Source of the DNA: CAG-791 sp045546175
Lineage (GTDB): Bacteria; Bacillota; Clostridia; Lachnospirales; Lachnospiraceae
Length of the DNA: 42,668 bases
Direction: 5' to 3'
Assembly (NCBI GenBank): GCA_045546175.1
Contig: JAZQCI010000066.1
Location: 1-42,668 of the forward strand
The position numbers were made by a program, and so were the translations under genes. The number at the start of each line of letters is the position of its first letter. The first letter of the stretch is position 1. The notes beneath the pieces are model-generated. The model saw only the letters and a program-made list of their open reading frames with translations, searched no databases and was not told where the DNA came from. Below are positions 16,383-24,222 of the stretch, one piece after another.

Positions 16383-16786
16383 AGCAGGTTTCTCACAATA
16401 CCGAACACGACAAGGCCGACGCAGTAAAGAATTGCGGCGGCCTCAAATTTTGCTCCCGTTCTCTCGTTCCTGACCCATTTATACGCGCTGTACCCAAGCA
16501 GAAACAGCAGGTAAGGGAACGTGACAAACAAAAAAGAGTTCGCGCGAAGAGCCGCTCCGAAGCCCCCTTCACTGATCGCCCTGATCATTCGTGTGACGCC
16601 GCAGCCCGGGCAGTCAAGCCCCGTGACCTCATGAAAAAGGCAGGGAACGGCAGCTCCCCCCGCCCTGGTCCAGACAAGGTAGGCGATCCCCGCAAGCAAA
16701 ACAAGCAGCAGGAAAAGTACTTTCCTGCTGCTGTTTCTGTTCTTTGCTTCTGTATTCTTCTGTGAAAGATCATTCCCAAAGGCCAT
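16379..16786 (-). CDS. DUF2752 membrane protein
   Basis: A 135-residue protein with three hydrophobic segments and the family signature CLFHEVTGLDCPGCGVTR at about residues 49-66, where the paired cysteines likely bind metal. DUF2752 proteins are common in Clostridia and Bacteroidetes and lack a known function. The ATG at 16784-16786 has no clear ribosome binding site and starts two bases after the stop of the DUF4234 gene, so translational coupling is likely. The 3' end overlaps the converging PAP2 gene by four bases. Confidence 0.88.
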   Translation of the reverse strand: MAFGNDLSQKNTEAKNRNSSRKVLFLLLVLLAGIAYLVWTRAGGAAVPCLFHEVTGLDCPGCGVTRMIRAISEGGFGAALRANSFLFVTFPYLLFLLGYSAYKWVRNERTGAKFEAAAILYCVGLVVFGIVRNLL

Positions 16787-16788
16787 GT

Positions 16789-17334
16789 TTACTGAAGAAC
16801 TCTGTTGACTGTATCCTGCATCAGGCAGAGGGACACCAGGCCCAGTCCGAAGATGCTCAGGATGAGGAAGATCACGCCGCTCGAGCTGTTCTTCTGCGTG
16901 ATAAAATCACATTTCTCCCCCATTTTGTAATTCCAGTACCATCCGTAGACGCCGCAGGTAACAAGTGTCAGAAGAATGACAACTCCGCCGCTGGCCGCCA
17001 TAGGATCCTGTGCGAGATCATTGATCTCATTGTTGATCGAATACATCCAATAAAGCGCATAGATGCCGCAAGTTACGATCGACAGAATGATCGCGACCGG
17101 AATGCTTCTGGGCTGGACAGTTGTGTAGATGATCTCCGGCTCGACGTTTCCGCTGCCGCGGTAACTGTCTCCGGGACCTCCGTAATTCCGGGAGCCTGCG
17201 CCCTGCGCATTGCCGCCATAATACTGATTCTGCGCTCCTGCGCCGGACTGCCCGGCATCGAACGCCGCCCCGCACTCGACGCAGAACTTACTTCCGTCCG
17301 CGTTGTTTGCACCGCATCTGCCGCATATCTTCAT
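16789..17334 (-). CDS. Zinc-ribbon and DUF4234 membrane protein
   Basis: The 181-residue protein starts with a zinc ribbon, CGRCGANNADGSKFCVECG (Cys4, 7, 18, 21). A Gly/Asn/Tyr/Gln-rich flexible linker spans about residues 27-68. A DUF4234 domain with three membrane helices follows, containing SIPVAIILSIVTCGIYALYW and VTCGVYGWYWNYKMGEK. The ATG at 17332-17334 has a perfect AAGGAGGT upstream, located inside the end of the kinase-like gene four bases away. DUF4234 and DUF2752 genes are neighbours here, which suggests that they act together in the membrane. Function unknown. Confidence 0.88.
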   Translation of the reverse strand: MKICGRCGANNADGSKFCVECGAAFDAGQSGAGAQNQYYGGNAQGAGSRNYGGPGDSYRGSGNVEPEIIYTTVQPRSIPVAIILSIVTCGIYALYWMYSINNEINDLAQDPMAASGGVVILLTLVTCGVYGWYWNYKMGEKCDFITQKNSSSGVIFLILSIFGLGLVSLCLMQDTVNRVLQ

Positions 17335-17338
17335 GTGA

Positions 17339-17938
17339 TCAAACCTCCTTATATGCCTCTGCGAATTTCACAATAAAATCAGCTGTCCCCTGAATGCCGA
17401 GACGGCTGGAATTGACGATCAGGTCATAAGCCCTGGAATCGCCCCACTTTGTCTCACTGTAAAAATTATGATAGGTGCGGCGGAACTTATCCGTTTCCCG
17501 GCGCTCCTGATCTGCCTCTTCCAATGTGATCTGCTGGATATTCGCCAGCCTCTTGTTCTTCTCCGCATCATCTCCGACCACAAAGACACGGATCACATTG
17601 GGATTTCCCCCGAGCACCGAATCGGCGCAGCGCCCGACGATCACGCAGCTCTCTCCGCTGTCCGCGATCTGCCTTATGTACTCGAATGTCTTTCTCGCCA
17701 CATTGCTCTCCGGCGATTCCTCGAAACCGCCGATCCTCCCGGAAAAAGGAAATCCGGCCGGCTTCTCATCCAGTTTCTTCACATAGTTCTTATTCATGCC
17801 GCTGATCTTCGCGGTGCCTTCCACAAGTCTCTTCTTGTCATAGCACGCGATGCCCATCGCGTCTGCGACTTTTTTGGCGACAGCGTGTCCGCCGCTGCCC
17901 GACTCTCTGCCGATCGTAATGATGATCTGTTCTTTCAT
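17339..17938 (-). CDS. Cytidylate kinase-like protein
   Basis: A 199-residue P-loop kinase of the cytidylate-kinase-like family (not the housekeeping Cmk). It begins IIITIGRESGSGGHAVAKKVA, a glycine-rich loop typical of this subfamily, and continues with VIVGRCADSVLGGNPNVIRVFV and a C-terminal WGDSRAYDLIVNSSRLG block that resembles the nucleotide-binding end. I chose the ATG at 17936-17938, with GGGG eight bases upstream; the frame stays open 90 codons further but crosses a promoter and a palindrome. The true phosphate acceptor is not known for this family. It is first in a three-gene unit with DUF4234 and DUF2752. Confidence 0.87.
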   Translation of the reverse strand: MKEQIIITIGRESGSGGHAVAKKVADAMGIACYDKKRLVEGTAKISGMNKNYVKKLDEKPAGFPFSGRIGGFEESPESNVARKTFEYIRQIADSGESCVIVGRCADSVLGGNPNVIRVFVVGDDAEKNKRLANIQQITLEEADQERRETDKFRRTYHNFYSETKWGDSRAYDLIVNSSRLGIQGTADFIVKFAEAYKEV

Positions 17939-18002
17939 AGTGCTGTCCCCTATTCTTTTCTGCATGGGACCGGATGCTTCCGCATTCGGGTCGTTTTTGT
18001 TA

Positions 18003-18022
18003 TCTGATATAAGTATATCAGA
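18003..18022. promoter_or_regulatory. Perfect 20-bp palindrome, likely operator
   Basis: TCTGATATA and TATATCAGA arms separated by AG, a perfect inverted repeat. It directly adjoins the -10 box of the kinase-like operon promoter on the downstream side and so would cover the transcription start, a classic repressor position. The regulator is unknown; the sequence differs from the TetR-side repeats at 18733-18836. Confidence 0.6.
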
Positions 18023-18052
18023 CTTATACCGATTATTCATCCTTTCTGCCAA
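18023..18052 (-). promoter_or_regulatory. Promoter of the kinase-like/DUF4234/DUF2752 unit
   Basis: Minus strand: TTGGCA (five of six), an 18-bp spacer, TATAAG (five of six). The start codon of the kinase-like gene is about 85 bp downstream. Confidence 0.7.
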
Positions 18053-18096
18053 ATAACCGGCTCCCGTTCGGAAGGACCGCTGCGGAATACCTCTCC

Positions 18097-18675
18097 TCAG
18101 TTCTCCTCCGTTTTCGACGCAAGGACTTCTCTGATCCCGCACACGGCCAGCATACTGATATATCTGGACAGCACCTCGATATCCGTCTTTCTCCCGTTCG
18201 CGAACCACTTCTGAAATACGGACACAAGTCCCGAGACGATATATTCAAGCATATACTCCTGCAGCTCACTGTCCGGAGAATCGGGATCCAGATACAGCAC
18301 CCGCATCCGCTGCTTGAGGGATGTGATGATCTTCTGCAAAAAAGAGATCTGATTTCTGTTCGTGAGAATATTCTCATAGAAATCCAGGTCGGAAGTGATC
18401 AGCCTTGCCAGCGTGTTGAAGGCCGCTACCGGGTCCTTTAAAAGAGTGTCAAAATCGATCTCCCTGAGCGTTTCTCCAAACCTCTCGACGATCTCATCCT
18501 CCATCTCCTCGGCGACCATATAGACGTTGCTGTAATAATTGTAAAAGGTCTTTCTGTTGATCTCGGCGGCGTCCGACAGCTCCGTGACCGTGATCTCCTC
18601 GATCGGTTTTTTCGAAAGGAGCATCGTCATCGCGCCGTGAATGGCCTTTCGCGTCTTCATCACTCTTTTGTCCAC
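18097..18675 (-). CDS. TetR/AcrR-family transcriptional regulator
   Basis: A 192-residue regulator with an N-terminal helix-turn-helix: AIHGAMTMLLSKKPIEEITV then SDAAEINRKTFYNYYSN (about residues 34-50), the typical TetR recognition region. The C-terminal helical ligand domain resembles the TetR type often seen with dihydroxyacetone or lipid genes, but I cannot name its ligand. The start is GTG at 18673-18675, supported by AGGGGG seven bases upstream. It is divergent from the degV-type gene, and the 213-bp gap holds repeated palindromes, so it probably controls both. Confidence 0.9.
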   Translation of the reverse strand: MDKRVMKTRKAIHGAMTMLLSKKPIEEITVTELSDAAEINRKTFYNYYSNVYMVAEEMEDEIVERFGETLREIDFDTLLKDPVAAFNTLARLITSDLDFYENILTNRNQISFLQKIITSLKQRMRVLYLDPDSPDSELQEYMLEYIVSGLVSVFQKWFANGRKTDIEVLSRYISMLAVCGIREVLASKTEEN

Positions 18676-18732
18676 GTCTTATCCCCCTCTCTCACTTCTT
18701 AAAAATGATTATAATCCTCATTTCCCGTAAAT

Positions 18733-18750
18733 TTGTATATTATGATACAA
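18733..18750. promoter_or_regulatory. Operator-like palindrome O1
   Basis: TTGTAT-N6-ATACAA, a perfect 6+6 inverted repeat over 18 bp on the regulator side of the divergent region. A degenerate relative, GTGTAG-N6-ATACAA, lies at 18763-18780. Confidence 0.6.
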
Positions 18751-18797
18751 GTTTTTGTCAGAGTGTAGTTTCTTATACAAAGTCAGGCTTTTTATTG

Positions 18798-18827
18798 TTG
18801 TCTCAATTATAGGTGCACTTGTATAAT
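18798..18827 (+). promoter_or_regulatory. Promoter of the DegV-family gene
   Basis: TTGTCT (18798-18803), an 18-bp spacer and TATAAT (18822-18827). The -10 box is embedded in the second operator-like repeat, so binding there would block RNA polymerase. Confidence 0.65.
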
Positions 18828-18836
18828 AATACACAA
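18819..18836. promoter_or_regulatory. Operator-like palindrome O2
   Basis: TTGTAT-N6-ACACAA, the same 18-bp layout as O1 with one mismatch. It covers the -10 box of the DegV-family gene. Two matching sites flanking this gap make control by the adjacent TetR protein likely. Confidence 0.6.
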
Positions 18837-18888
18837 TTGTTTCTTATATTTGAATCATTTTTATAAACTTGACCGGAGAAGATTATTT

Positions 18889-19767
18889 ATGAGAGATTAC
18901 GTGATTTGCATCGACGCCTCGGTCGACCTTGACCAGAAGTTTATTGACGACAACCATGTGGTCATCATTCCCATGAAATATGAATTGGGAGAGACCGAGC
19001 ACCTGATGGAAAACCGATTGTCCGATCAGGAACTCCTGGACTTTTATAACGCTATGCGGGCCGGTGCGGTGACGCACACAAGCCAGATTACCCCCTACTT
19101 CTATCAGCAGGTATTTCGCAGGGAAGCTTCCAAGGGACATGATATTCTCTACCTCTCCCTTTCCGGCGGACTGAGCAGCACCTACTCTTCGGCGCTGACG
19201 GCTGCCGAAGAGATCGAAGAAGAATTCGACGGCCTTAAGATCGAAGTTGTCGACACGCTCGCGGCGACAGGCGGCATGGGGCTTCTCCTCATGATGGCGG
19301 TCAGAGCCAGAGAAAAGGGAACGGCTCTTTCCGACAACGCACAGACTCTTCGCGACATGGCAGGAAAAGTCTGCCACTGGTTTCTGGTGGACAATCTCCA
19401 ATATCTGCGGCGCGGCGGCCGCATCTCCGCCGCCACGGCCGTTGCCGGCGCCGTACTTAACATCAAGCCGATCCTCAAGATCTGCGATGACGGCACCCTG
19501 ATCAGCGTGGCCAAAAAGAGGGGGCTCTCGAAGGCGTCCCAGTTCCTCACGGATTGTTATAAGGGAGCTGTCGACAAAAGCATTTCCGATGATGTCATCA
19601 TCGCGCACGCCGATAACCTTTCGGAAGCGGAGGCGGTCCGTGACCGCGTCCTCTCGATCAATCCCGAGGCGAATGTTCAGATCTGCGGGCTGGGCCCCGT
19701 GATCGGCGCCCACACAGGACCGGGCATGCTGGCCGTCATCCACTGGGGAAACAGAAACTTTGTCTGA
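18889..19767 (+). CDS. DegV-family fatty-acid-binding protein
   Basis: A 292-residue DegV (FakB-type) protein. These proteins bind a single fatty acid and present it to the FakA kinase. Family features are the early strand IDASVDLD, the THTSQITPYFYQQ block, the LYLSLSGGLSSTYSSA motif near residues 84-100, VVDTLAATGGMGLLLM, and the C-terminal DNLQYLRRGGRIS, NIKPIL and GLGPVIGAHTGPGMLAV segments. I chose the ATG at 18889 with GGAGAA upstream. A matching FakA is not in the window. The TetR regulator is divergent and likely senses a lipid-related signal, by inference. Confidence 0.92.
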   Translation: MRDYVICIDASVDLDQKFIDDNHVVIIPMKYELGETEHLMENRLSDQELLDFYNAMRAGAVTHTSQITPYFYQQVFRREASKGHDILYLSLSGGLSSTYSSALTAAEEIEEEFDGLKIEVVDTLAATGGMGLLLMMAVRAREKGTALSDNAQTLRDMAGKVCHWFLVDNLQYLRRGGRISAATAVAGAVLNIKPILKICDDGTLISVAKKRGLSKASQFLTDCYKGAVDKSISDDVIIAHADNLSEAEAVRDRVLSINPEANVQICGLGPVIGAHTGPGMLAVIHWGNRNFV

Positions 19768-19781
19768 GCGGCCGGGAGCAG

Positions 19782-19802
19782 TCCCGTCTGCGCATGGCCC
19801 AT
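19782..19802. repeat. 21-bp copy of a dispersed repeat
   Basis: This 21-bp stretch just after the DegV-family stop codon matches 28492-28512 at 20 of 21 positions, where it forms the edge of a palindromic element. It is likely a remnant of the same family. Confidence 0.45.
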
Positions 19803-19814
19803 CATACATAATGA

Positions 19815-19857
19815 AGAGCAGCGAGATCTCCGAAAGGTCTGCGCTGCTCTCTTCTTT
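19815..19857 (+). terminator. Terminator of the DegV-family gene
   Basis: A long stem built from AGAGCAGCG/CGCTGCTCT with an inner AGATCT/AGGTCT stem, followed by CTTCTTT. It ends ten bases before the converging DUF1292 stop and may serve both strands in part. Confidence 0.75.
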
Positions 19858-19866
19858 GGCTGGTGT

Positions 19867-20118
19867 TCAGTCGTCAAAGTCAAAGTTTTCCGTATTCTTT
19901 TCCTTAAAGATGTGATAGACCTCTTCGACCACGTCGTCATCGCAGGTTACAAGGGACAGTTCCTCGTCCTCCTCCGACTCCACTTTCAAAATATCGACGG
20001 TTTCTTCCTCGTCCCGGATCAGTACGACATAGCGTTCGCCCTCGTACTCGATCGTATCGAGCAGTTCGTATTCCTGCTCCTGTCCATTCTCGTCGACTAG
20101 AATAATGATATCGTCCAT
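19867..20118 (-). CDS. DUF1292 protein (YrzB-like)
   Basis: An 83-residue acidic protein of the DUF1292 family. The conserved start is IILVDENGQEQEYELLDTIE, then YEGERYVVLI and an acidic stretch, and VYHIFKE near the end. Members are frequent in Firmicutes, often near Holliday-junction and mltG genes, and have no assigned function. Here the neighbours differ: degV on one side and ptsG on the other. The ATG at 20116-20118 has a strong GGGGGGAG upstream. It converges on the degV terminator. Confidence 0.9.
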   Translation of the reverse strand: MDDIIILVDENGQEQEYELLDTIEYEGERYVVLIRDEEETVDILKVESEEDEELSLVTCDDDVVEEVYHIFKEKNTENFDFDD

Positions 20119-20319
20119 TGATCTCCCCCCCTTTGATCGACAATGTTCTGATTAAATTGTTTCCCTTCTGATTGTTGCCTGTCTTACACAGCCCGCCGCC
20201 CCGGCCGGCTGCCCGATTAATGAACCGATATGCTTTATTTTACCATGTTCCGCCATATTGCACACATTTTTTCTTTTACAAACATAAATTTTTGATAATA
20301 AAGCTAAATAATGTATGTA

Positions 20320-20350
20320 TTGAAATCGATTTCATATCGTATTCTATAAT
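20320..20350 (+). promoter_or_regulatory. Promoter of the PTS glucose permease
   Basis: TATAAT at 20345-20350 and TTGAAA at 20320-20325, with a rather long 19-bp spacer. The leader is only about 40 bp, too short for a GlcT-type antiterminator hairpin, and no such structure is seen. Confidence 0.6.
20321..20334. promoter_or_regulatory. Catabolite-responsive element (cre)
   Basis: TGAAATCGATTTCA is a perfect 14-bp palindrome and fits the CcpA cre consensus TGWAANCGNTNWCA at every position. It overlaps the -35 box of the PTS gene, where bound CcpA would be expected to repress. Confidence 0.85.
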
Positions 20351-20395
20351 GGTAACGATTAACTCTTGCACATATTTAGTAGAGAGGGAAAAATT

Positions 20396-22588
20396 ATGGC
20401 AAAAAACAAAGGTAATGGCGGCTCACGGGCGTTTGCAGTCGCCCAGCAGATCGGTAAGTCACTGTTTCTTCCGATCGCTGTACTCCCGCCTGCCGGTATC
20501 CTTCTGGGTATCGGAAGTTCATTTACTAACGCGACAACGATCGCAACGTATGGTCTGTCCGGCGTTCTGCACGAAGGAAGCATTCTGTACATGTTCTTCC
20601 AGCTGCTCAACGGCGCAGGCAATGCCGTGTTCGGCAATCTGGCTCTGATCTTCGCACTGGCAGTTGCACTGGGCATGGCCCAGAAGGAAAAGGGCGTCGC
20701 CGTTCTTTCCTCAGCAATTTACTATCTGATCATGCTCACCACCATGAACGTGCTGCTTCAGATCGACGGCTCCATCCTGGCGGACGGCAGCATCGGTCCC
20801 AACGTTAAGGAAGGCGCGATCGCGACTACTCTGGGTATCCAGACTCTGCAGATGGGCGTGTTCGGCGGTATCCTTGCCGGACTTCTGGCGGCTCTTACCT
20901 GTAATAAATTCTACAAACAGGTTCTGCCCCAGTCCCTGGCGTTCTTCTCCGGCACACGTTTCGTACCGATCATGTGCATGGTATTCGGTATTCTCACAGG
21001 CTTCATCTGCTACTTCATCTGGCCTGCGATCCAGACCGGTATCTATGCGCTTGGCGATCTCGTAAATGCGGCAGGTCTCTTCGGAACCTTCATTTACGGC
21101 TGCATCGAGCGTGCGCTGATTCCCTTCGGTCTGCACCACATCTTCTACATGCCTTTCTGGCAGACAGGTGTCGGCGGATCCGTTACGATCAACGGCGAAG
21201 TGGTACAGGGTGCCCAGAATATCTTCTTCAGAATGCTGGCTGACCCCAACACCAAGGTATTTGATGAATCCGCAAAATTCCTTGCCGGTAAGTATCCCTT
21301 CATGATGGGCGGACTTCCCGGTGCGGCTCTTGCCATGTACTCCTGCGCAAGACCCGAGAAGAAGAAAGAGGCAGGCTCCCTGCTGTTCTCCGTAGCTCTT
21401 ACATCCTTCCTTACCGGTGTTACAGAGCCTATCGAGTTCACATTCCTGTTCCTTGCACCCGTGCTGTTCGCGATCCACGTAGGTTTTGCGGGACTTGCAT
21501 TCCTGCTCTGCGACCTCTTTGACGTCCTGATCGGTACAACATTCTCCGACGGTCTGATCGACCTGATCCTGTACGGTATCCTTCCCGGCAACGAGAAGAC
21601 CCACTGGGTCCGCGTCATTCCTCTGATCGCAATCTACTTCGTACTGTACTTCATCGTATTCCGTACCTTCATCCTCAAGAATGATCTCAAGACTCCCGGA
21701 CGTGAAGCGGACGACGAAGAAGTCAAGATGATCACTAAGGAAGAGTACCGCAAGGCGACCGGCGTCGGCGTTGCAGGCGGCAAGGCTGCAGCGGCAGACG
21801 TAGATCCCAAGTCCGCGGCAATCCTCAAGGGCATCGGCGGTCTCGACAACCTGACCGGCGATATCGACTGCTGCGCTACAAGACTTCGTCTTACCCTCAA
21901 GGATTCTTCCAAGGTTGACCAGCCTCTGCTCAAGGCAACCGGCGCTTCCGGCGTTGTTGTAAAGGGCAACGGCATCCAGGTCATCTACGGACCTTCCGTA
22001 ACCATCGTCAAGTCCAACTTCGAAGAGCTCGTTGAGAAGCTCCGCAACGGCACGATTCCGCTGTCCGCAGTCCAGGATGAAGCGCCTGCAGCTGCTGCAC
22101 CCGCAGCCGCCGCTCCTGCCGCTCCCAAGATGAAGGACGAAGTTCTCGGTGCCTGCCTGACCGGTAAGATGCTCCTGATGAACGAAGTTGAGGATGAGGC
22201 ATTTGCAGGCCGCATGCTCGGCGACGGCGTTGCGATCGAGCCCACCGTAGGTGAGCTTGTTGCTCCCGCAGACGGCGAGATCACAATGGTATTTGATACC
22301 AAGCACGCTGTGGCAATGACCACGACCGACGGTGCGGAGATCCTGATGCACATCGGTATCGATACCGTTAAGCTCGAAGGCAAGAACTTCGAAGTCTTCG
22401 TTGCCGACGGCGACCAGGTCAAGAAGGGCCAGACTCTCATCAAGTTTGATATCCCTGCGATCAAGAAAGCCGGCTACAAGGTAACCACTCCTTGCATCAT
22501 CACTAACTGGGAGAACTACGCTACTCTTCGTCCTCTTAAGACCGGCGATGTCAAGGTCGGTGACGACTTCATCGAGCTGCTCGGCTGA
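20396..22588 (+). CDS. ptsG: PTS glucose/N-acetylglucosamine-family transporter, EIICBA in one chain
   Basis: This 730-residue permease imports and phosphorylates a hexose, most likely glucose, using phosphate from HPr. The IIC membrane domain covers about residues 1-430 and includes GLHHIFYMPFW and GVTEPIEFTF. IIB lies about 465-550 with the phosphocysteine in DIDCCATRLR (Cys493). An Ala/Pro linker follows, and the IIA domain (about 580-730) has the phosphohistidine in EILMHIGIDTV (His652). The ATG at 20396 has AGAGAGGG upstream. N-acetylglucosamine permeases (NagE) share this architecture, so the sugar is not certain. The cre site and terminator make it a single-gene catabolite-controlled unit. 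Confidence 0.92.
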   Translation: MAKNKGNGGSRAFAVAQQIGKSLFLPIAVLPPAGILLGIGSSFTNATTIATYGLSGVLHEGSILYMFFQLLNGAGNAVFGNLALIFALAVALGMAQKEKGVAVLSSAIYYLIMLTTMNVLLQIDGSILADGSIGPNVKEGAIATTLGIQTLQMGVFGGILAGLLAALTCNKFYKQVLPQSLAFFSGTRFVPIMCMVFGILTGFICYFIWPAIQTGIYALGDLVNAAGLFGTFIYGCIERALIPFGLHHIFYMPFWQTGVGGSVTINGEVVQGAQNIFFRMLADPNTKVFDESAKFLAGKYPFMMGGLPGAALAMYSCARPEKKKEAGSLLFSVALTSFLTGVTEPIEFTFLFLAPVLFAIHVGFAGLAFLLCDLFDVLIGTTFSDGLIDLILYGILPGNEKTHWVRVIPLIAIYFVLYFIVFRTFILKNDLKTPGREADDEEVKMITKEEYRKATGVGVAGGKAAAADVDPKSAAILKGIGGLDNLTGDIDCCATRLRLTLKDSSKVDQPLLKATGASGVVVKGNGIQVIYGPSVTIVKSNFEELVEKLRNGTIPLSAVQDEAPAAAAPAAAAPAAPKMKDEVLGACLTGKMLLMNEVEDEAFAGRMLGDGVAIEPTVGELVAPADGEITMVFDTKHAVAMTTTDGAEILMHIGIDTVKLEGKNFEVFVADGDQVKKGQTLIKFDIPAIKKAGYKVTTPCIITNWENYATLRPLKTGDVKVGDDFIELLG

Positions 22589-22625
22589 TCCGTCAGGTTT
22601 CGAAGCAAACCAAATATGTGACCTC

Positions 22626-22661
22626 AAAAGAGGCTGTCGCAGAAATGCGGCAGCCTCTTTT
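22626..22661 (+). terminator. Bidirectional terminator between ptsG and the MBL gene
   Basis: A 16-bp stem starting AAAAGAGGCTG and ending CAGCCTCTTTT, with one G-U pair and a GAAA tetraloop. The A/T ends give T-runs on both strands, so it can end ptsG and the minus-strand scpA operon. Confidence 0.92.
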
Positions 22662-22695
22662 CTATGGGATTTTATTCAAGTAATATTGCAGCTGT

Positions 22696-23349
22696 TCAGA
22701 AACTCAGCTTCCTGACCACTTCGATTGCCGGATCAACGCGGCTTGCAAATTCATCCACGTCCGCAGGTTTCCCTACAATGGTCCCGTAATGAGTCGGAAT
22801 GACGATAGCCGGCTTAAGAGAATTGATAAACGACGCCGCCTCCCTGGCGTTCATTGTATAAGTGCCGCCGATCGGAATCATGGCGATATCACATTCAATA
22901 GACGTGTTTTCCTTGAGCGCGTCCGTATCGCCGGCCACATAGATCTTCGCGCCGTCCACGGTCAGGACATAGCCGATCCAGCCGTTCCTCCTGGGGTGAA
23001 AAGGCTTGAGCTTGTTGTAGGCAGGCACCGCTTTGATGTAGATTCCCGCCGCGCTGATCATATCTTCCTCTTCCATGCAGAGATAGTCCCGAAGATCGAA
23101 CCCGTTCTTTTCCATATCGTCTTTCATGCTTGAAGGGACGACCAGTTTCGTAGAACTTTTCCGTATTTTGGCGATGTCCGCCGGAGAAAAATGATCATAG
23201 TGGGAATGCGTGACCAGGATCAGGTCGGCGTCCTGAGGATTTCCCTCGATTTTCAGCGGATCAAGATAGATCACAGTGCCCTCAGCACTCTCAATTCGAA
23301 TACTGCTCTGCGTGTTCACGGTTATCTGATCGGTTTTGAAATTACTCAT
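22696..23349 (-). CDS. MBL-fold metal-dependent hydrolase
   Basis: A 217-residue metallo-beta-lactamase-fold protein of the UPF0173/UlaG-like type. The complete metal motif is THSHYDH (His48, His50, Asp52, His53), with further ligands in VAGDTD (Asp141) and PTHYG (His187). These proteins hydrolyse a variety of esters, lactones or phosphodiesters; the substrate is not known. The ATG at 23347-23349 has GGAGGAG upstream and overlaps the stop of the methyltransferase gene by four bases. It is the last gene of the scpA operon. Confidence 0.9.
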   Translation of the reverse strand: MSNFKTDQITVNTQSSIRIESAEGTVIYLDPLKIEGNPQDADLILVTHSHYDHFSPADIAKIRKSSTKLVVPSSMKDDMEKNGFDLRDYLCMEEEDMISAAGIYIKAVPAYNKLKPFHPRRNGWIGYVLTVDGAKIYVAGDTDALKENTSIECDIAMIPIGGTYTMNAREAASFINSLKPAIVIPTHYGTIVGKPADVDEFASRVDPAIEVVRKLSF

Positions 23350-24221
23350 TGCTTCTCCTCCTTTTCCGTACGCCTGTGCCCCAGCTGCCAGAACGCCACC
23401 GCGCTCGCAGCCGCCACATTCAGTGAATCTACGCCGTGGTACATCGGGATCATGACCGTGTAGTCGCAGTCCGCGATCGTCTGCGCCGCAAGTCCGTCCC
23501 CCTCCGTCCCCAGGATGACCGCCAGTCTGCTCTCCTCATTCAGATACGGATCCGTTATGGAGACCGAATCGCTTCTCAGCGCCATGGCGGCCGTCTTGAA
23601 ACCGAGTTCTCTCAGCTTATCGATGCCCGGATCAGGCCAGCCCGGATTCTTTCGGTCTCCGATAAAGGTCCAGGGAATCTGGAAGACCGTCCCCATGCTG
23701 ACCCGCACAGCTCTTCGATAGAGCGGATCGCTGCAGCCGTGCGTCAGAAGGACCGCGTCCATGCCGAGGGCCGCCGCAGACCGGAAAATGGCCCCCACAT
23801 TGGTCGGGTTTACCACTTCTTCCAGTACGCATATTCTCGAAGCTCTGCGGACCGTCTCCTCCACCGAGGGCAGGGGTTTTCGCTGCATCGCGCACAGACA
23901 GCCTCTCGTGAGCGGAAATCCCGTCAGTTTTCTCAGTTCCGACTCCTGCGCCGTGAAGACGGGGATCGGATCTCCCTGCCTCCCCTGCAGCCTCGTCAAA
24001 AGATCAAAAGCCTCCCTTTCTCCTTCTGTCTGCCGCTCATCTATAAGCAGCGATACAGGCTCATATCCGGCGTTTAAGGCGCGCTCGATGACTTTAGGGC
24101 TCTCTGCTATAAACAGGCCTTCATGGGGCTCTCTGCAGTGATAGAGCTGCGATTCCGACAGGCGTGTGTAAACCTCCAGGAGCGGATCCCCCAGATCCGT
24201 TATTTGTGTGATGTGATACAT
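23346..24221 (-). CDS. SpoU/TrmH-family RNA 2'-O-methyltransferase
   Basis: The 291-residue enzyme methylates ribose in rRNA or tRNA with S-adenosylmethionine. The N-terminal part is a substrate-binding domain (GLFIAESPKVIERAL). The SPOUT domain shows the three family motifs: EEVVNPTNVGAIFRSAAALG (about residues 144-163), VILGTEGDGL (about 231-240) and IPMYHGVDSLNVAAASAVA (about 254-272), forming the knot. The ATG at 24219-24221 has AAGGA upstream. It starts one base after the YolD-like gene and overlaps the MBL gene by four bases. The target nucleotide cannot be predicted. Confidence 0.92.
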   Translation of the reverse strand: MYHITQITDLGDPLLEVYTRLSESQLYHCREPHEGLFIAESPKVIERALNAGYEPVSLLIDERQTEGEREAFDLLTRLQGRQGDPIPVFTAQESELRKLTGFPLTRGCLCAMQRKPLPSVEETVRRASRICVLEEVVNPTNVGAIFRSAAALGMDAVLLTHGCSDPLYRRAVRVSMGTVFQIPWTFIGDRKNPGWPDPGIDKLRELGFKTAAMALRSDSVSITDPYLNEESRLAVILGTEGDGLAAQTIADCDYTVMIPMYHGVDSLNVAAASAVAFWQLGHRRTEKEEKQ

Positions 24222-24222
24222 A

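Noticed and set aside
20711..22627. 638-codon open frame on the minus strand
   Set aside because: It is the antisense of the PTS permease, whose IIB Cys and IIA His motifs are intact.
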